Shown here piece by piece: positions 24,676-28,688 of a stretch of DNA of 28,688 bases. How positions within the stretch are numbered: the first letter of the stretch is position 1; each line of letters starts with the position of its first letter. A model generated the notes under the pieces. The model made no database searches, was not told the DNA's origin, and saw only the letters and a list, made by a program, of their open reading frames with translations. The stretch spans positions 1-28,688 of the forward strand of contig JAPFFF010000259.1 of the NCBI GenBank assembly GCA_039105265.1. The letters run 5' to 3'. Both the position numbers and the translations under genes were made by a program. This stretch comes from Tritrichomonas musculus (Eukaryota > Parabasalia > Tritrichomonadida > Tritrichomonadidae).

Positions 24676-27570
24676 ATGTCAGATCCAATAAATATCAAAT
24701 ATACATTAATTGATATTTCAATTGAAATTTATAACATATCTCTTTCTAAAGAAGCAACCTGCCAAGAAGTTATTGATATGATTAATTCAAAACATGATAA
24801 TACATATTCATTTCTTTTTTATGAAAAAACTAAAGTTTCTCAAGATTCAATTATTAACGATTTGTGGAAATCAAACGAAGACAGCATATTTATTGCAACT
24901 AAGTTAGATATCCCATCAGATAAATTAGACAGCAGCCTTTCATATATAAATTTATGCTTTTACTTCACAGGTGGTGATGGTGACATGTTATTAAACGGAA
25001 TTCCTATTAATTTAAGAATGAACCTAAATCCAAGTCAATGTCAAAAAGAGCTTCTAAATTTTCTAGAAGGAAAAATTGATACAAAAGGCAAGAAAATAAC
25101 CGTTTACCTTTCAATTGGATTTCCATTCATTGCCGGCACTCTTAAAGATTTTTATTTAAATGAAGATTTGAATCCTTCAAAAAACATTTATGGCGTGATT
25201 TCAATTGAAATTCCAGATGAAAAACTTAATGAATCTTTTATTGGACGCTGCAATTTAAGTGACCCGATGCATAAATTATTAATGTCACCTTTATGTGAGT
25301 CAACAACTCGAGGTCTTTGTGATATAGCTTGTTTACTGACCTATTTTTCATATGAAAAAGGAAGTAACACTGAAAAATTCAATAATAAAACTTCTGGCCT
25401 GATTCATTTTCCACCATTTAGCATATCGCTGCAAAAAATCATAGAAAACGAATACATAACTTGTAATGATATAGTTAATGTTTGTTCGACACTTTTTACT
25501 TTCTTTAAAATATTTTTAAATTCAAAAATTGAGGATTTGTATGTGTTTGAATATGGCCTTCGAATTTGCAATTTGATTGTTGATGTTTGTGAGGACTTCA
25601 TTTCTTCTGGCATTTCAGTATATGAAAGCAATGATGCAAGCACTCTTCCTCCTGGCTTGAAGACAATAAAATATGTGGTATGGAAGCCTGGCATAGACAA
25701 TGGATTTTATACTCCGGCTCCTATAAATGATATAACTTTTGATAAAATTGAGAAATCATATGAGCTCTTTTCTTCTTTCACTCCAGTTCCTCCTTTTTCA
25801 ATTCGTCATGATTTGGGTTGTTCATTCATAAAAGGGGAAAATCATAATTACTTGTTTATGATGAATACGCCAATTAAAAATCAAACCAAAAATAATTTAA
25901 TTACTATTTTTGATCCAATGATTGGACAAATTGAATCTGTTGATCTTGAAAGCTTCGCCAAATCACAACAGCATGAAGATGATGACGACTCATTTATTGA
26001 TCCATCTGATGTTAAACAAATTATTATGATTGATGTTGATGTATCAATGTCTATGAAATATGATATCAATGGAAAAAATAACATGAATCGAGAGGTAAAT
26101 CGACTCACAATTGCATTCCAATGCATTACATCATTAATAAATAGAATGCAAGCATGTAATATTCAAAGTTTTCTTAGTTTGGTTTCATTTGGTAGCCAAG
26201 TATTGTTGAGGCATCCATTTACTTTTTTTTGTCATGATATCGAAAACGCATTTAAAGAAATATCTCCATCTGGTAAGACCAAATTATGGGATGCAATTGC
26301 TTTGAATATCAATGAAATTCATAAGTTCAAAAAAGATGTTTTTGGAAATGAAATATATAAAAACGCAATATCAAGAATCATCGTCTTTTCTGATGGACAA
26401 GATAGAGGATCATCATTTAAAATAACTAAAGTTGTCAAAGAATTAATTATGAATAAAATAATTGTTGATGGTTTTGCCATTACAAATAACGAAGAAGAAT
26501 GCAAGGCACTTTGTGCAGTTTGTCATTTAACTGGAGGTTTTGCTTTTTTATTCAATGATTTTCAACATTTTTTCTCAATTTTTGAAAACATCCAAATTCT
26601 TAACTATGAAGAACGTTTGAAACATTATAAACCACTTATTCCAAACGATAAATCATCAATACCATTCAAAATCAAACCAGAAAAGATCACTGAAGAATTC
26701 ATGGACAATCTTATTGAAAGTAGCGTTTATGACGATTTCGATCTCGAAAATTTTCGAGTTTTTCAACAAAATCAACTTTCAACAATAAATCATATTTTAA
26801 GTATCGATAATAAAAGACATGAAAATTCACGAAATAAAAGAATTTTAAGTGAATTGTATGATGTTGCATTGAGAAAAGTTGATGAATCAAGCCAATTTGA
26901 TCCAGAAATTCAGGTTTTCTTATATAAGTCAAATATTGACAAATGGAGAGTCTTCATTAAAGGAGATGGTGATTACATTTATAAAAATAAATGGTGGGAA
27001 TTAAGTGTTTCATTTCCTGATCTTTATCCATCTCAGCCGCCAAGCTTCAGATTTGTTACGGTTCCTTATCATATCAATGTGTCAAGTGACGGTCAAATTT
27101 GCCTTGACATTCTCAATGAGAATTACAAGGCTTGGATGAAAGTAGTAAATCTTATTCAAGAGATCAAGAGAATTTTCATCTTTGAAGATTTATATTCATC
27201 ATTCCGTCTGGATGCTTGCTTGGAATATTATTTTGATAATCAGGAATATCGAAGATTGGCAATGGAGTCATCCGATAAATATGCTAAAAACGATTATAAA
27301 GAATATTTAAGCGCATGTTCGGTTGATGATGATGTTTCACCTGATTTAAATATCAAAAAATCTACAGAAGTTCCAATTCATAATATTTCACAGTTTAATT
27401 GCAAAAAAATCCCTGAAAAAAGCTTAATTTTGGCATCATCAAGAGTTTATTATGACAAAAAAGAATTAAAAGAATATTTGAAATCATATCAGCATCCAAT
27501 TTGCATCATTACTGGCAAAGAGTTGACAGATAAAGCTGAAAATATTTCAATTGAATATAAATATGTTTAA
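24676..27570 (+). CDS. Fusion of von Willebrand A, ubiquitin-conjugating E2 and U-box-like regions
   Basis: 964 residues from the ATG at 24676 (MSDPINIKY); the frame before it has no ATG. The first 180 residues look like two beta-grasp-type segments, possibly ubiquitin-like, and the middle (190-440) is unassigned. A von Willebrand A domain (about 447-640) has the metal site DVSMS (455-459), GKTKLWDA and VFSDGQD. An E2 domain (about 721-885) shows FPDLYPSQPPSFRF, then HIN in place of the usual HPN, and the catalytic Cys809 in GQICLDIL. The C-terminus (about 916-955) resembles the second half of a U-box: RVYYDKKELKEYL ... CIITGKELTD. Together this suggests a ubiquitin-transfer protein with its own E3-like part and a metal-dependent docking domain. 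The substrate is unknown. Confidence 0.8.
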   Translation: MSDPINIKYTLIDISIEIYNISLSKEATCQEVIDMINSKHDNTYSFLFYEKTKVSQDSIINDLWKSNEDSIFIATKLDIPSDKLDSSLSYINLCFYFTGGDGDMLLNGIPINLRMNLNPSQCQKELLNFLEGKIDTKGKKITVYLSIGFPFIAGTLKDFYLNEDLNPSKNIYGVISIEIPDEKLNESFIGRCNLSDPMHKLLMSPLCESTTRGLCDIACLLTYFSYEKGSNTEKFNNKTSGLIHFPPFSISLQKIIENEYITCNDIVNVCSTLFTFFKIFLNSKIEDLYVFEYGLRICNLIVDVCEDFISSGISVYESNDASTLPPGLKTIKYVVWKPGIDNGFYTPAPINDITFDKIEKSYELFSSFTPVPPFSIRHDLGCSFIKGENHNYLFMMNTPIKNQTKNNLITIFDPMIGQIESVDLESFAKSQQHEDDDDSFIDPSDVKQIIMIDVDVSMSMKYDINGKNNMNREVNRLTIAFQCITSLINRMQACNIQSFLSLVSFGSQVLLRHPFTFFCHDIENAFKEISPSGKTKLWDAIALNINEIHKFKKDVFGNEIYKNAISRIIVFSDGQDRGSSFKITKVVKELIMNKIIVDGFAITNNEEECKALCAVCHLTGGFAFLFNDFQHFFSIFENIQILNYEERLKHYKPLIPNDKSSIPFKIKPEKITEEFMDNLIESSVYDDFDLENFRVFQQNQLSTINHILSIDNKRHENSRNKRILSELYDVALRKVDESSQFDPEIQVFLYKSNIDKWRVFIKGDGDYIYKNKWWELSVSFPDLYPSQPPSFRFVTVPYHINVSSDGQICLDILNENYKAWMKVVNLIQEIKRIFIFEDLYSSFRLDACLEYYFDNQEYRRLAMESSDKYAKNDYKEYLSACSVDDDVSPDLNIKKSTEVPIHNISQFNCKKIPEKSLILASSRVYYDKKELKEYLKSYQHPICIITGKELTDKAENISIEYKYV

Positions 27571-27686
27571 TATTTTAAATTTGCTGTCAAATTAGTTGTA
27601 ATTCATAAAAAGAGAATCATTATAATTTTTCGTTTTGATAAAAAAAATTAAAATGGATTTGCCAGTATAAACATGTATAAACGAAG

Positions 27687-27758
27687 TGATCGGTGGTGTA
27701 GTGGTAGCAGTATAAGACTGTCGTTCTTAAGACCCGGGTTCGATTCCCGGCCGGTCAG
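27687..27758 (+). tRNA. tRNA-Asp (GUC), second copy
   Basis: 72 bases, same first half as the copy at 7,817, anticodon GTC at 27720-27722. The acceptor 3' strand is CCGGTCA instead of CTGATCA and still pairs fully with TGATCGG (one G-T pair, at a different place). The variable loop is AGAC instead of TGGC. Ten bases directly upstream (ATAAACGAAG) are also shared, which points to a duplicated or jointly kept 5' control region. Seven T's end it. Confidence 0.93.
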
Positions 27759-27765
27759 TTTTTTT
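27759..27765 (+). terminator. Pol III terminator of second tRNA-Asp
   Basis: Seven T's directly after the discriminator base. Confidence 0.8.
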
Positions 27766-27823
27766 GATTATTTTTTCATTTCAATAAAGTTGGCGAAGTA
27801 AAATGAATAGATTTTGACGCCAA

Positions 27824-27825
<2 letters not shown>

Positions 27826-27871
<46 letters not shown>
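27826..27871. repeat. 46-base poly-T run
   Basis: Uninterrupted T's following a 7-bp inverted repeat (27789-27795 with 27818-27824). Runs of this length are often misread, so the true length is uncertain. The stretch lies in the 282-base spacer before the kinase gene. Confidence 0.85.
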
Positions 27872-28040
27872 CAAAAGTTGAATTGATTACTAACATTATA
27901 AATTTTTTTTTCAGTCACCTTTAAAAAAATTGACCTATTATATGGTGAAAATAACTTTATAAAACTGAAAAAGAATTCATAAAGATGGATTTAAAAAAAA
28001 AAAAAGTTTTTATTCAATTAATAAATTTTAAATTTTCAAG

Positions 28041-28688
28041 TTATTTTAGAGAAGGTAAATGAGAAGAATTGTCTTCAACTTCACAAAATGGAATTTTTGT
28101 TTTGTGAAGCTTGACGAATGCTTTTACACCTTTTAATTCATTGTTTTTTAATGGAAGCAAATTGTAATTGCTTTTTATCAATCTTTCAAGGATCGCACTG
28201 AATGAAGGACGGTCTTTTGATTTGAAATTCCAGCAGTCGCTGATCAATTTCTTTGAAAAATCGGTGAATGACGATGGAATTTCAGCCTTCTTGCCATTCA
28301 ATATTTCGCCAATCTTGATATTTGGTATTTTTCCGCCGCTCAGGACGAAGAAGACGAGAACTCCGAATGAGTAAACATCAACTTTTTCATCGTAATGATC
28401 TTCTTCATTGATGATTTCGGGTGCCATGTATTTCTGACTTCCAATTCCGAGTGTCATACTTTGATCGCGAGTTGACATCAACTTAGAGATACCGAAATCA
28501 GAAATTCTGACGATTCCATCACTTGCAATTAGTATGTTTGATGGCTTTATATCACGATGAATGATTTTCTTGAAGTGAATGTATTTCATTCCTTCAATGA
28601 TTTGGTAAATGATTTTAACAATTTCTTCATTAGAAAACATTTTTTCTTCAATTCCTTTCTCTAAGTTCATCGGACAATATTCAAGAAG
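28041..28688 (-). CDS. Protein kinase, C-terminal part (cut by window end)
   Basis: 216 codons in view. The frame is still open at 28688, where LLEYCPMNLEKG marks the hinge, so the N-lobe and start lie outside the window; the ATG at 28670 is internal. Active-site parts are all present: IIHRDIKPSNIL (catalytic loop), ISDFGISKL (metal binding), KYMAPEI (activation-segment end), and DVYSFGVLVFFVLSGG and KDRPSF of the C-lobe. This is a serine/threonine kinase of the large TKL-like group expanded in trichomonads. About 45 residues follow the domain, without known motif. Unlike the pseudokinase at 8,500-10,947, it should be active. Confidence 0.92.
   Translation of the reverse strand, partial: LLEYCPMNLEKGIEEKMFSNEEIVKIIYQIIEGMKYIHFKKIIHRDIKPSNILIASDGIVRISDFGISKLMSTRDQSMTLGIGSQKYMAPEIINEEDHYDEKVDVYSFGVLVFFVLSGGKIPNIKIGEILNGKKAEIPSSFTDFSKKLISDCWNFKSKDRPSFSAILERLIKSNYNLLPLKNNELKGVKAFVKLHKTKIPFCEVEDNSSHLPSLK

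Noticed and set aside
1-28688. Introns of the trichomonad type
   Set aside because: I looked for the conserved 3' signal ACTAACACACAG and saw none; the long genes are open throughout.
1-28688. CRISPR arrays, ribosomal RNA, bacterial operons
   Set aside because: No regularly spaced repeats, no rRNA-like blocks and no ribosome-binding-site pattern; gene content is eukaryotic.

Overview
The window looks like nuclear DNA of a parabasalid protist, most likely Tritrichomonas (T. foetus or a close relative), with Trichomonas as the alternative. The reasons are: strongly AT-rich spacers between intron-less genes; a hybrid of DUF3447-type ankyrin region and BspA-like leucine-rich repeats; a BTB/BACK plus F5/8 type C protein of a family expanded in trichomonads; a Polinton/Maverick; a TA-target DNA transposon; and several divergent protein kinases. 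I could run no database search, so family calls come from motifs and recalled alignments.

Layout. 1 to about 5,310: one end of a Polinton/Maverick that runs off the left edge, with a partial capsid-type gene, a small basic virion-type protein, an A32/FtsK-like packaging ATPase and three genes of unknown role. About 5,310-7,900: AT-rich spacer, a GLUT-type sugar transporter and a tRNA-Asp(GUC). 8,214-11,576: a ubiquitin-protease-like plus kinase-like fusion in which both active sites are altered and the 5' end has decayed, then a truncated RWD/UBC-like fragment. 11,733-13,694: ankyrin plus BspA-type LRR protein, minus strand. 14,231-14,623: a sugar mutarotase of the RhaM family. 14,813-16,887: a complete-looking pogo/Tc1-like transposon with 281-bp inverted repeats. 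It sits directly before the start codon of a DPY30 gene (16,890), which is followed by the TFIIH p62/Tfb1 gene (17,295). 19,528-22,461, minus strand: one protein joining an Spt5-like NGN-KOW region, an mRNA capping guanylyltransferase and a cap guanine-N7 methyltransferase. 23,185-27,570: a divergent pair, the BTB/BACK-F5/8C gene and a large protein with von Willebrand A, ubiquitin-conjugating (E2) and U-box-like regions. The right end holds a second tRNA-Asp(GUC), a 46-T run and the C-terminal part of an active-looking protein kinase.

The strongest candidate for something undescribed is the Spt5-capping-methyltransferase fusion. In other eukaryotes Spt5 recruits the capping enzyme to young RNA polymerase II transcripts; here both jobs appear to lie in one chain. 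Next in interest are the transposon that has replaced the leader of DPY30 and seems to bring a promoter-like motif also found before other genes here, the vWA-E2-U-box fusion, and the doubly inactive protease-kinase fusion. DPY30 (Set1/COMPASS), p62 (TFIIH) and the Spt5-capping gene all serve early transcription and lie within 6 kb, but nothing shows that they are co-regulated.
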